The position numbers and the translations under genes were made by a program. Below are positions 26,115-33,992 of a stretch of 64,000 bases of DNA, in pieces. The notes below the pieces were generated by a model that saw nothing but the letters and a program-made list of their open reading frames with translations, searched no databases and was not told the origin of the DNA. The stretch lies in the NCBI RefSeq assembly GCF_017349295.1, contig NZ_JAFMPK010000048.1:177758-241757 (forward strand). Reading direction: 5' to 3'. The DNA comes from Myceligenerans salitolerans (GTDB lineage: Bacteria > Actinomycetota > Actinomycetes > Actinomycetales > Cellulomonadaceae). Position 1 is the first letter of the stretch; the number at the start of each line of letters is the position of its first letter.

Positions 26115-26119
26115 CGGGG

Positions 26120-27403
26120 CTATCCGCGGCGGTGGAGCATGACGCGGGTCTGTCCCCGGTACTCGTCGTCGGTGCGGATCACGAGGCCGCGTCGGATCAG
26201 CTCGTCGGTCGCGGCTTCGAAGTAGTCGCGCAGGTTCTTGCCCAGACCGGACCGGATGCCGCTGGCCGGGGCGGGCTCGCTGGTGAGGCGGGCGAGGATC
26301 TTGCTCGCGGTGCGCTGGACGGCCGCGTGGTCCTGGTGTTCGTCGAACGCCGCGCGGGCCTCGGCCCGCTCCCGTACGGCCTGCTGAGCGTCGGCGTGCA
26401 GCGCCTCGCGCATGCGCTGGCGGGTGCGGTCGGAGACGCCCATCACGTAGTCGCCCAGGTGCCAGTCTGTTTCAGTGACGTCGGTGCGCCCGGCCAGGAG
26501 CGCGAGCAGGGCCGCGACCTTGAGCCGCACGAGGGATTGCTGCCCGTTGTCGTCGGTCAGCTCTTCGCGGAGCCGCGCGCGGCGTTCGGCCTGGAGTTCG
26601 GCCTTGATCGATCCGGCCACGTGCAGCGGCGCGCGGCCCGCGTGGGTGGCCAGCACGGGCGAGCACCAGGACAGCGGTTCCGGCGCGGGCGGGAGCACGT
26701 CTGGCGCGCCGGGGTCGGTGGCGGGCATCCACAGGAACCGCTGGGGCGTTCCGCCGGCGGCGTCGTCGAGCAGCGGCCCGGCCTTGCGAGGCTGGACTCC
26801 GGCGACCAGGGCGGCACGGTAGGAGTGGGCGGGGACGATCTTGCGGCGGGTCGCGTCGGCGTTCTGGAAGCCGAGACCTTCCCCGGTGAACATCTTGCGC
26901 ACCTCGGACGCGAGGGTGGAGGCCTTGCGGCCGACCAGGGCCGTGAGGGTGTCTACCTCCGGGACGTCGAACCACACGGAGTGGAGCGCGGGCACGTCCT
27001 CGCCGCTCTCGTCCTGGTCGGTGAACACGTGCGCCATGCCCTCACCAGAGCCGAGGGGCCGCTCGACGATGAGGCGTCCGCCCCCGGGCGGGATGCTGAG
27101 GAATCCCTCGGCGGCGCGGGTGGCGACGCCCTTGCCGACGCCGGAGGGAGCGACCAGGCCTACGAACAGGTTCAAGCTCGCGACGGCGCTGGAGTCGTTG
27201 CCCAGGGGCGGCAGGACCACCACGGGCGGCACCGACAGCGCGACGCGGGCCAGCACGCAGCCCAGGACGGCCCACGGTGAGGCCATCGCGGCGCGGGCGT
27301 ACTGGCGCACGGCCGCGAGCTCGGGACGGGCCTCCCAGAACACCGATTCCACGTCCATGGTGTCGGTGTCGGTGTCGGGTGGGGTGGTGGGGATCGTGGT
27401 CAT
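26120..27403 (-). CDS. P-loop ATPase, replication-helicase type (DUF3987-like)
   Basis: This is a 427-residue protein with Walker A APSGVGKG at residues 85-92, a likely Walker B in VWFDVPEVDTL, and the downstream segment TLASEVRKMFTGEGLGFQ, then GGTPQRFLWMPATDP. The organisation resembles the DUF3987 / YfjI-type helicase domain found fused to or beside primases in mobile elements. The C-terminal about 100 residues are helical (SDRTRQRMREALHADAQQAV). It overlaps the 154-aa gene by 4 bp. It may serve replication of the excised circle; no RepSA, RepAM-type prim-pol or RepPP signature was seen. ATG 27403 is set by the overlap. Confidence 0.7.
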   Translation of the reverse strand: MTTIPTTPPDTDTDTMDVESVFWEARPELAAVRQYARAAMASPWAVLGCVLARVALSVPPVVVLPPLGNDSSAVASLNLFVGLVAPSGVGKGVATRAAEGFLSIPPGGGRLIVERPLGSGEGMAHVFTDQDESGEDVPALHSVWFDVPEVDTLTALVGRKASTLASEVRKMFTGEGLGFQNADATRRKIVPAHSYRAALVAGVQPRKAGPLLDDAAGGTPQRFLWMPATDPGAPDVLPPAPEPLSWCSPVLATHAGRAPLHVAGSIKAELQAERRARLREELTDDNGQQSLVRLKVAALLALLAGRTDVTETDWHLGDYVMGVSDRTRQRMREALHADAQQAVRERAEARAAFDEHQDHAAVQRTASKILARLTSEPAPASGIRSGLGKNLRDYFEAATDELIRRGLVIRTDDEYRGQTRVMLHRRG

Positions 27404-27864
27404 GACTGGTCCTCGCCCTCGTCCTCGGCCTGCTGCTGGCGGCGGTTCTGGAGTTCGCGTGCGACGCGGGCGGCCTCGGCGGCGGTGCCCTCGTCGTCCC
27501 AGCCGCCGCCGTAGCCCTCGCCGTACATGCGGCCCGGCGCGTTGTTGGGCACGATGCGCACGACGGGCGCGAGGATCGTGGCGCGGATCTTGTCGGCCTG
27601 GTGGGCGTGGATGTCGCCGACGATGCCGCACAGCGCGCACACGTCCACGTGCCCGGCCTCGGGGTGCGGGACGGGTGCGGCCTCGCGGTGGGTCTCTAGC
27701 ACGGCGGCCAGTTCCAGCACGTCCAGGGCCGCGTCCAGCGCCCGGCGGGCGATGGTGCGCCAGTAGGCGCGGGTGCGGGTCGTACGCCGCTCCCACGGGA
27801 TGGAGCCATCGGGGCGGGTGTAGGCGGCGCGGGCGGCGCGCTCCAGCGGGCTCAAGGTGGTCAT
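27400..27864 (-). CDS. Small element protein with CxxC/His motif, unknown function
   Basis: This is a 154-residue protein. The N-terminal half is helical and basic (RRTTRTRAYWRTIARRALDA). The middle carries VDVCALCGIVGDIHAHQ, a C-x2-C with two nearby histidines that could bind zinc. The C-terminus is Glu/Gln-rich. It is translationally coupled (ATGA) to the replication-type ATPase, so an accessory role in replication is possible. Not recognised as a named family. Confidence 0.65.
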   Translation of the reverse strand: MTTLSPLERAARAAYTRPDGSIPWERRTTRTRAYWRTIARRALDAALDVLELAAVLETHREAAPVPHPEAGHVDVCALCGIVGDIHAHQADKIRATILAPVVRIVPNNAPGRMYGEGYGGGWDDEGTAAEAARVARELQNRRQQQAEDEGEDQS

Positions 27865-27879
27865 GGTGGGTGTCTCCGT

Positions 27880-28242
27880 TCAGGCAGCCGCGCGGACGCG
27901 GGCAGGGACGGGGCGGCGGGCGGCGGTGGGTGGTCCCCACGAGGCGAGGCAGTCGGCGTAGCTGGGCAGCGGCTTGGCCTCGCCGAAGCTGCCGCGTGCG
28001 ATGTTCGGGCGGGAGGCGTCGGACATGGCCAGGTAGGTGCGGTACTTGGCGGCGGCGGCCTGGTCGGCGGCGTGCCAGCCCTCGGCGTGCCCGGCGGTGT
28101 GGCCTGCCTGCCAGCCCTCGAAGTTCCCGGCGCGGCGTCCGTCGTGGTAGCCGACGTTGTGCCCGGTGTCGTAGCCGTGGAGCCACGCGGCGATGATGCG
28201 GCGGTCGTAGGCGCGCCCGGCGGGCGGTGTGGTGGCGGGCAT
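27880..28242 (-). CDS. Small element protein with Gly/His-rich repeats, unknown function
   Basis: This is a 120-residue protein; ATG 28242 is chosen for the AGGAAGGA upstream. Residues about 20-65 show a short repeat built on G-Y/W-x2-G-H/R-x-x-G (WLHGYDTGHNVGYHDGRRAG; FEGWQAGHTAGHAEGWHAAD), with regular aromatic and His spacing. The Arg/Ala-rich tail is unstructured. It lies in the element's minus-strand operon between the membrane protein and the 154-aa gene. Function unknown. Confidence 0.6.
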   Translation of the reverse strand: MPATTPPAGRAYDRRIIAAWLHGYDTGHNVGYHDGRRAGNFEGWQAGHTAGHAEGWHAADQAAAAKYRTYLAMSDASRPNIARGSFGEAKPLPSYADCLASWGPPTAARRPVPARVRAAA

Positions 28243-28412
28243 CGCGGTTCCTTCCTGTTTTTGGCATGACGGGGGTAGGGGCACGGCGGGTAGTGGTAGC
28301 GCCCGCCGTGCCCTGGCGGGGGTGGGGTTACGGGTCCGGGCGGGGGTAGCTGGTGGTGCCGCTACCCGGCTACTTCCGCGGAATCACGCGGTTCCCGGGG
28401 GTAGTGGCGCGG
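28243..28412. repeat. Noncoding repeat-rich segment inside the element operon
   Basis: This gap has a perfect 12-bp inverted repeat, GGGCACGGCGGG (28279-28290) with 28302-28313. It also has several copies of GGTAG in both orientations (GGGGGTAG at least three times, CTACC several times). It could be an origin, a transfer recognition region or an mRNA structure. No gene is supported. Confidence 0.5.
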
Positions 28413-28814
28413 CTACCGGTAGCGGGGGTCGGCACTACCGCGGCGAGGGTCGGCGGGGTCCTCGTCGGGGGCGTCGTCGTGGTCGTGGTCGTCGTCGGGC
28501 CACCATGCGGCGAGCCGGTCGTCGGCCTCGGGGTCGGGCGGGTCGCCGAGGAACGCGGCTAGGAGCGTGAGGCCGATGACGGCGAGCAGGGAGAACAGGG
28601 CCACGGCGGCGGCGAGGTCGGCGAGCCAGCCGGTACCGGTGAAGATCGCGATCCCGGTGCCCGCGACTCCGGCCGCGATGCCCCAGCCCGCGCGGCTGGC
28701 GGCCTGGCGGATGCGGCCCAGGATCAGGCGGGCGAGGCGCACGTCCTCGCGCAGCTCGGCCAGCTCGGTAGCCGCGAGCTGGTCCAGCTCGTGCGGGGTG
28801 GGGGTGGTGGTCAT
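28413..28814 (-). CDS. Small membrane protein of the element
   Basis: This is a 133-residue protein. The N-terminal helix is amphipathic (LDQLAATELAELREDVRLAR). Two adjacent TM segments follow (GWGIAAGVAGTGIAIFTG and LADLAAAVALFSLLAVIGLT). An acidic Asp/His-rich cytoplasmic tail comes last (WWPDDDHDHDDAPDEDPAD). It lies 2 bp downstream of the Spd-like gene stop in the transfer operon. By position it resembles the small spread (Spd) membrane proteins of actinomycete elements; similarity is in layout only. Confidence 0.65.
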   Translation of the reverse strand: MTTTPTPHELDQLAATELAELREDVRLARLILGRIRQAASRAGWGIAAGVAGTGIAIFTGTGWLADLAAAVALFSLLAVIGLTLLAAFLGDPPDPEADDRLAAWWPDDDHDHDDAPDEDPADPRRGSADPRYR

Positions 28815-28816
28815 GG

Positions 28817-29992
28817 TCAGTTCACCTCCGCGAGCACCCGCGCCGCGGTGGGTGCCGTGGTGTCGGTCGTGTGGGTGGTCGTGGTGGTGTCGGCGTCCGG
28901 GGTGGTGTTCGCCGCGGCGTCCGAGGCGCTGGCGGCGGCTCGGGCCTCGGACAGTAGGCGGCGGGCGGTGCGGTCGGTGACGTCGTGTCCGGCCTCGGAC
29001 AGCACGGACATCGCAGCCGATGCGGTGGCGTCGGGTCGGTCGGTCAGCAGGGCGGACACGATCGCGAGGCGTGCGGCCTTGTCCGCCCCGGCAGGGCGGG
29101 GCGTGCGGCGGGTGCGGGCGGTGGCGCGTGAGGCGCCGCGCGCCTGACCTGCCGCGGCGGTGCGGCGGTTCTGTCCGGCCCGGACACGGGCGGTGTCGGT
29201 GGTGATGTCGGCGACCTCGGCGGCGACGTGTCCGGCGGCCTCGATCGCGTAGGCGTCCGGGTTGCTGTCCGGGGCGGACAGGCTGGCGGGGGTGGTGGTC
29301 TGTCCGGGGGTGAGTATGGCGGACAGTCGGGCGCGGTCCTCGGTGTGCAGGCGTGCGACGTCGGCGGTGCCCTCGCCCACGGCGCCCAGTGCCTCAACCC
29401 AGGTGGTGACCTGTCCGCGCATGGCCTCCGGCGGCACGGTTCGCAGCGCGACCGCACGGGCGCGGCGGCGTCGAGCCTCGGCGGCGGCGAGGCGGCGCCC
29501 ACCCAAGTGCTGGGCGCGGAACAGGTCTTCGGTGGCGAGGAACAGGGCGTGCATGCGGCGGGCCTGGCGGGCGCCGGTCCAGGACTGCCCGGTGGCGAGG
29601 TGGCGGTCGCCGATGAGGGCGAGGTGCCACATCAGGGCGGCCAGGAGCGGCACGAGGAACCGGAACACGGCCGCGCCCAGCGGGTGGCCGATGAAGATCT
29701 CGTGCCAGGCTGCGAACGCGCCCGACGCGGACGACAGCGCCCAGGTGAGCGTCAGGAGCGTCCCGCCGGGGCGGTTGTCCTTGGCGGCCTCCCGCGCCAG
29801 CAGGGCGACGGTGACGAGGGACAGCTCGAACACTCCGGCGGTGGCGTAGGCGGTCGCGGCGTCCATGGCCAGGACGTCGATGCCGAACGCGACCATGGCG
29901 AGGTAGGCGCCCACGGTGGAGATGAGCGCGACCGAGACGGCCGCGGCGAGCACGAGGCGCCGGGAGCTGGCAGGGCGGGTGAGCATGGTCAT
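28817..29992 (-). CDS. DUF2637 / Spd-like membrane protein
   Basis: This is a 391-residue protein. Four TM segments occupy residues about 12-130 (LVLAAAVSVALISTVGAYLA; TAGVFELSLVTVALLAREAA; LTLTWALSSASGAFAAWHEI; VFRFLVPLLAALMWHLALIG), the DUF2637 pattern found in spread proteins of Streptomyces plasmids and AICEs. The C-terminal 200 residues are soluble, with a helix-turn-helix-like end (AMSVLSEAGHDVTDRTARRL). ATG 29992 is 2 bp past the FtsK stop. It probably helps the incoming element pass between hyphal compartments or cells; role from family. Confidence 0.78.
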   Translation of the reverse strand: MTMLTRPASSRRLVLAAAVSVALISTVGAYLAMVAFGIDVLAMDAATAYATAGVFELSLVTVALLAREAAKDNRPGGTLLTLTWALSSASGAFAAWHEIFIGHPLGAAVFRFLVPLLAALMWHLALIGDRHLATGQSWTGARQARRMHALFLATEDLFRAQHLGGRRLAAAEARRRRARAVALRTVPPEAMRGQVTTWVEALGAVGEGTADVARLHTEDRARLSAILTPGQTTTPASLSAPDSNPDAYAIEAAGHVAAEVADITTDTARVRAGQNRRTAAAGQARGASRATARTRRTPRPAGADKAARLAIVSALLTDRPDATASAAMSVLSEAGHDVTDRTARRLLSEARAAASASDAAANTTPDADTTTTTHTTDTTAPTAARVLAEVN

Positions 29993-29994
29993 GG

Positions 29995-32184
29995 TCAGTC
30001 CTCCTTGTCGTTCGTCGTGGCGGTGTCGGTGGTGCCGAGTTCGCGGGTGATGTGGGCGCGGGTCAGGCCGTTCTGCACGGCGCCGCGGTGCTTGACGCCC
30101 TTGGCGGTGATGCCGTGCGGCTTGACCGCGGCGGTGACCTGGGGGCCGGTCCAGCCCTCGTAGAGGGCGGGCTTGTGCTCGGCCAGGCGCTCCGCGAGGG
30201 TCGAGGACCAGATCTTGCCGTTGGGCCACTCGGGGTCCTCGGCCGGCCACACGGCGAGGATGTGGTCGAGGATCGTGGAGTGGTCGGTGTCGGCCGCGAT
30301 CTCCCCCGCGGCCTCACCGGTCAGCAGGCCGCGTGCTTCGCGGATGGCGCGGGCGCGCTCGACGATCTTGTCCGCCAGCTCGCCATCGATGTAGGCGCCG
30401 CGGACCAACTGCGGGTCGGACTTCTCCCCGGCCAGTAGGGCGACGCCCTTGTCTTCCTGGGAGAAGATCGTGGCCCGGTGCCCGGCCTTGTACATGCTGG
30501 TGCCGAGCACCATGTCGTTGGTCGTCTGGTCGCCCACGCGCAGGCACACACGCAGGGACAGCAGAGCGGAGATGCCGGTGGGGATGGCGTCCTTGTTCGG
30601 CCGCTGAGTCGCGAGCCAAACCATGATCCCGAGGGCGCGGCCGCGGCGGGTGATGTCCTCAACCAGCTCGGTCACCTCCGCCCCGACCTCGGGGGCCTTG
30701 AAGCCGAGCTGGGACTCGTCGATCACCAACAGCAGCGGCTTGAACCCATGCGGGTTCCCGGCCTTGGCGAGCTGGTCGGTGACCTTGGACTCCAGCGCCA
30801 CACTCCGCGGCAGGGACCGAATCACGGCCGCGCGGCGGCGCATCTCGGCCTGCACGGCGCGCAGGTCCGCGAGCAGGGCCTTGAGGTCCTCGGGGTCGTC
30901 GCCGGAGCGGCACACGTGCGCGATCGGGGCGAACGGCAGCAGGTCACCGGTGCCCTTCAACTCGTGAATGTGCAGCTCGGTACGCGGGTCAAGCGCCGCG
31001 GCCATGATCAGCACCCGGAGCAGGAACGTCTTGCCCATGCCCGGCAGCCCGCCGATGATCCCGTTGTTGTACATCAGGCACGTCGTCACCGGCCGCCCGC
31101 GCTGGTCCTGGCCGATCTCCAGGTCCTCGAACACGTTCGTCTCGCCCTTGAGCCGGTGCTTGAACGACACCGCGCCCCGCTCGGACAGCGCCCGGTCGGC
31201 GATGTACAGGTTCAACCGGGACGGGTGGGCCTTGGGGTTGCCCTCGGGCCACACGCAGTCGATCGGGCGACGCAGGGCCGCGGCCAGGCGTTCCTTGCGC
31301 TCGATCACGTCCGCGGCGGTGGCGCCGGGCGGCAGATCGATGTGGATCTCGACACCGCCGGTGGCCGGGAAGATGCGCAGCACCTTGATCTCGGCGTTGC
31401 CGCGCTTGGCCTCCCCCAGCGACCCCAGACCGAGCGTGAGCAACGCTTCCTGCACGACGTCGACCGTGAGCTTGGGAACCTCGCTCTTGGCGGTCGTCAC
31501 GAGCGGCGAGGCCACACGGCGAGTGCCCACGATCCCGAACGCCGTCACCGCGGCGACACCAGCCGACACCGCCGCGACGGTCAGCCCGTCCGGTCCGGCG
31601 TTCGCGTACGTGGTCACCCCGACCACGCCCACCAGGGCACCCGCCGCGGCGAGGCCACCCAGACGGGCGCGTACGCCGTCAGCGTGTTCCTTGCGCAGTG
31701 TCTTGTACTCGGCCGTGCCACGGGCACCCGCGATCAGGGCGTTCCGCTTGGCCTTGTTCTCCGAGTCCAGCACCCACCGGGCCACCGCGCGGGTGCAGAC
31801 TCCGAGACCGACAGCGGCCCGGCCCAGGAAGCGGGGCAGGTACAGGAACGGTGCCCGCACACCGTGGTGCGCGGACCAGGTCGCCAGGAACTTCGCGTGC
31901 CGGCGGAACGCGGGAACGAACACATCCCACGAGGTCAGCCACTCCGGCAGCACCGGAACCTCACGGTCCCCACGGTGCTCGATCACCCGAGCAGGCCGCG
32001 CCGCCACCTCGGCAGGCGACGCCGGGGCGTCGATCACCTCGGCCGCGGCCTCGGGTGCAGGGTTGTCCTGCTCCGGCTGGACCATGCCCTGGTCCAGCCC
32101 GTCACCCACGGGCGGGTTGTTGCCGTAGACCAGCTCCACCAGCTCGGCATCACTGGGCATACGGTCCTCGTTCTCACAGGTCAT
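29995..32184 (-). CDS. FtsK/SpoIIIE-type DNA translocase (TraB/TraSA-like)
   Basis: This is a 729-residue protein. The N-terminal about 150 residues are soluble. A pair of TM segments lies near residues 150-190 (LGGLAAAGALVGVVGVTTYA; LTVAAVSAGVAAVTAFGIVG). The motor domain has Walker A in GIIGGLPGMGKTFLLRVLIM (about residue 380), Walker B LLLVIDESQ (about 483) and the sensor region GIMVWLATQRPNKDAIPTGI. The C-terminal winged-helix part (LAERLAEHKPALYEGWTGPQ) could recognise a transfer site. Single FtsK-like proteins move double-stranded DNA in AICE conjugation. GGGAGGG 7 nt before ATG 32184 fixes the start. Confidence 0.88.
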   Translation of the reverse strand: MTCENEDRMPSDAELVELVYGNNPPVGDGLDQGMVQPEQDNPAPEAAAEVIDAPASPAEVAARPARVIEHRGDREVPVLPEWLTSWDVFVPAFRRHAKFLATWSAHHGVRAPFLYLPRFLGRAAVGLGVCTRAVARWVLDSENKAKRNALIAGARGTAEYKTLRKEHADGVRARLGGLAAAGALVGVVGVTTYANAGPDGLTVAAVSAGVAAVTAFGIVGTRRVASPLVTTAKSEVPKLTVDVVQEALLTLGLGSLGEAKRGNAEIKVLRIFPATGGVEIHIDLPPGATAADVIERKERLAAALRRPIDCVWPEGNPKAHPSRLNLYIADRALSERGAVSFKHRLKGETNVFEDLEIGQDQRGRPVTTCLMYNNGIIGGLPGMGKTFLLRVLIMAAALDPRTELHIHELKGTGDLLPFAPIAHVCRSGDDPEDLKALLADLRAVQAEMRRRAAVIRSLPRSVALESKVTDQLAKAGNPHGFKPLLLVIDESQLGFKAPEVGAEVTELVEDITRRGRALGIMVWLATQRPNKDAIPTGISALLSLRVCLRVGDQTTNDMVLGTSMYKAGHRATIFSQEDKGVALLAGEKSDPQLVRGAYIDGELADKIVERARAIREARGLLTGEAAGEIAADTDHSTILDHILAVWPAEDPEWPNGKIWSSTLAERLAEHKPALYEGWTGPQVTAAVKPHGITAKGVKHRGAVQNGLTRAHITRELGTTDTATTNDKED

Positions 32185-32242
32185 CGGGCAGCCCTCCCTA
32201 CAGAATCGGTCTTCCACGCCTGGGCGAAGATCGGCGACGCCA

Positions 32243-32416
32243 TCACAGAACCGCCGCGATCTCGTCGAGGCGCACGTGGCGGTAGCCGCCGCCGTCGAGC
32301 CGAACGTTGTAGCGCACCGTGCGCGGCGTGTTAACGCCGTCGCGGGCGACGATCTCGCCGAACACGCCGTCGCTCAGGCGCACGCGGTCGAGCACCCGCG
32401 GGTACCGGGCACCCAT
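32243..32416 (-). CDS. Small element protein, unknown function
   Basis: This is a 57-residue ORF from ATG 32416 (MGARYPRVLDRVRLSDGVFG). Its start overlaps the stop of the preceding 68-aa gene. It looks like a small beta-rich domain (VLDRVRLSDGVFGEIV and TVRYNVRLDGGGYRHVRLDE). Tight packing between the membrane peptide gene and the FtsK gene, and a conserved-looking fold, support it as real. No family is recognised. Confidence 0.6.
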   Translation of the reverse strand: MGARYPRVLDRVRLSDGVFGEIVARDGVNTPRTVRYNVRLDGGGYRHVRLDEIAAVL

Positions 32417-32622
32417 CAGGCACCCGCCGCGCTGGAGATGGCCTGCACGATCGAGTCCAGGGCCGACTGGAAGCCGCCCAGGATCGTCGGACCCCACGCG
32501 GTCGCGGCCAGCGCCAGGCCGAACAGGACACCCAGCAGCCAGGAGCCACCGGCGATGCGCTTGAAGTAGAAGCCAGCGACCGAAGCGACCAGCAGGACGA
32601 AGAACACAGACATCGTGACCAT
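32416..32622 (-). CDS. Small membrane protein of the element
   Basis: This is a 68-residue ORF with a TM segment at the N-terminus (MSVFFVLLVASVAGFYF) and a second (WLLGVLFGLALAATAWG). ATG 32622 is preceded by GAGAGGAAG. It sits between a soluble 94-aa gene and the 57-aa gene at the head of the transfer operon. Small two-TM proteins at this place are common in actinomycete elements, but no name can be given. Confidence 0.65.
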   Translation of the reverse strand: MVTMSVFFVLLVASVAGFYFKRIAGGSWLLGVLFGLALAATAWGPTILGGFQSALDSIVQAISSAAGA

Positions 32623-32635
32623 GGGTTTCTTCCTC

Positions 32636-32920
32636 TCAGGCAGCCGCCGACGCAGGCGCGACGGCGAGGGAACGGGGACGGATCGAACGCGGGCCGCCGG
32701 AGTGGCGGACCTTGACGACCGCGACGCGGGCGGCCGGGGACTTGCGCGACACCGCGGCCAGCGCGGCCACGGCCTGACGGTGACGACGCACCGCGACCTC
32801 ACTCGGACGCGCGGCCAGGACGCACTCGGCGTCCACGACGGCGCGCTCGGCCTCGATCACCGGCCACTCGGCCTCGATCGCGGCCAGAGCCGACAACGAC
32901 GGCTCGACTTCCTTGTCCAT
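32636..32920 (-). CDS. First gene of the element's minus-strand operon, unknown function
   Basis: This is a 94-residue ORF from ATG 32920, with GGAGGAG upstream. The N-terminal half is an alanine/glutamate-rich helix (LSALAAIEAEWPVIEAERAV). The C-terminal third is basic (VVKVRHSGGPRSIRPRSLAV), which may bind nucleic acid. It is the promoter-proximal gene after the divergent regulatory region, so it is a candidate target of the GntR-type regulator. Not recognised. Confidence 0.6.
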   Translation of the reverse strand: MDKEVEPSLSALAAIEAEWPVIEAERAVVDAECVLAARPSEVAVRRHRQAVAALAAVSRKSPAARVAVVKVRHSGGPRSIRPRSLAVAPASAAA

Positions 32921-33015
32921 GACTTCTCCTCCATCTCGGCGAGCTGTGAGCCGGATCTATGACCCGGCCCACAGACCTGATGAATGGAAACCTAACAGTA
33001 GACCTGGCGAGCCTG

Positions 33016-33110
33016 TCAACTGATCGGCCACTGTGGACGCGACTTGGCAGACGCGCGCTATGGGTGGATGATCGGTGCCAGCCCAGTTGTTAGGCAGAAA
33101 CTGATCAGTT
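33016..33110. promoter_or_regulatory. Divergent control region with palindromic operator
   Basis: AACTGATCAGTT (33099-33110) is a perfect 12-bp palindrome about 28 bp before the regulator start. TCAACTGATC (33016-33025) is the inverted match of GATCAGTTGA in the same motif. The pair sits in the 217-bp gap between the minus-strand operon and the plus-strand GntR-kinase gene. It is the likely binding site of the GntR-type domain, acting on both promoters (inference). Confidence 0.6.
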
Positions 33111-33137
33111 GAACGCTCACGATGTGAGGTAGGTCAT

Positions 33138-33992
33138 ATGTCGCAGTACAGCGCCGAACACGTCGGCGGTAAGAAACTCGACCGCGTCGAGCACATCCTC
33201 AGAAACGACATCGAGGCGGGCAGGCTCCGTGACGGCGAAGCGCTCCCCTCAACCCGCGCGCTCGCCGAACAGATGGGCGTGAGTGTCTGGACGATCAACA
33301 AGGCCATGGAACAGCTCGCCGCCGAGGGACTCGTCGAGAACGTCTCCCGCTCGCGCCGCATCGTCCGCAGCGGCATCACGCCCCACGCCGCGCCCGACGA
33401 GACGCGCAAGCCGCACACGTTCCTCATCGGCGGCTACGCGGGTTCGGGCAAGTCGGAGCTTGCCCGCGTGCTCTCACGCCTCACCGGGTCAGCCATCGTC
33501 GACAAGGACACCATCACGCGGCCCGTCGTCGAGCGGCTCCTCGAAGAACTCGGGCAACTGCCGTACGACCGCGAGTCACCGGCCTACCTGGAGCACGCCC
33601 GGCCGCACGAGTACGAGGCGCTCCTGTCCACCATCCAGGAAAACGCAGACGTGGGCCTCGGCGTGATCGGCGCCGCGCCGTTCATCCGCGAATTCCAGGA
33701 CCCGGCATGGATCGAGCGCGTGAGCACCCGCCTCAGCGCGGCCGGTATCGGCCTCACCCTCGTGTGGGTGCACTGCGACGCCAGCACGATGCTCACCTAC
33801 CTGAAGCGCCGCGGCGCAGCCCGCGACACCGCCAAGCTCGCCAACTGGGGTGACTACCTCTCCGGGGTTGACCTGGCCTACCGGCCCGCAGCGGAGCACG
33901 TCATCATCGACAACTCCGCGACGAGCGAACCACTCCAGGCGCAGGCATCACGGATGCTGACCACGATCCACAGCGGAGCGGCGGCCGGATGA
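33138..33992 (+). CDS. GntR-type DNA-binding domain fused to a P-loop kinase (AAA_33-like)
   Basis: This is a 284-residue two-domain protein. Residues 1-80 are a GntR winged helix (LRNDIEAGRLRDGEALPSTR, then LAEQMGVSVWTINKAMEQLA). Residues 93-280 are a nucleotide kinase-like domain with Walker A GGYAGSGKS (98-106), DKD (122-124), and RRGAARDTAKLANWGDYLSG resembling a lid/Arg region. The usual GntR effector domain is replaced by the kinase. Adjacent KorSA-type repressors in other AICEs lack a kinase. It overlaps the aldolase gene by 4 bp. Likely both represses the transfer genes and phosphorylates or senses a small molecule; the substrate is unknown. GTGAGGTAGG precedes ATG 33138. Confidence 0.82.
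   Translation: MSQYSAEHVGGKKLDRVEHILRNDIEAGRLRDGEALPSTRALAEQMGVSVWTINKAMEQLAAEGLVENVSRSRRIVRSGITPHAAPDETRKPHTFLIGGYAGSGKSELARVLSRLTGSAIVDKDTITRPVVERLLEELGQLPYDRESPAYLEHARPHEYEALLSTIQENADVGLGVIGAAPFIREFQDPAWIERVSTRLSAAGIGLTLVWVHCDASTMLTYLKRRGAARDTAKLANWGDYLSGVDLAYRPAAEHVIIDNSATSEPLQAQASRMLTTIHSGAAAG

Noticed and set aside
27404-28267. N-terminal extension of the replication-type ATPase frame
   Set aside because: The upstream part of this long frame is Arg/Pro-rich and overlaps two better-supported genes in another frame; the ATG at 27403 coupled to the 154-aa gene is used.
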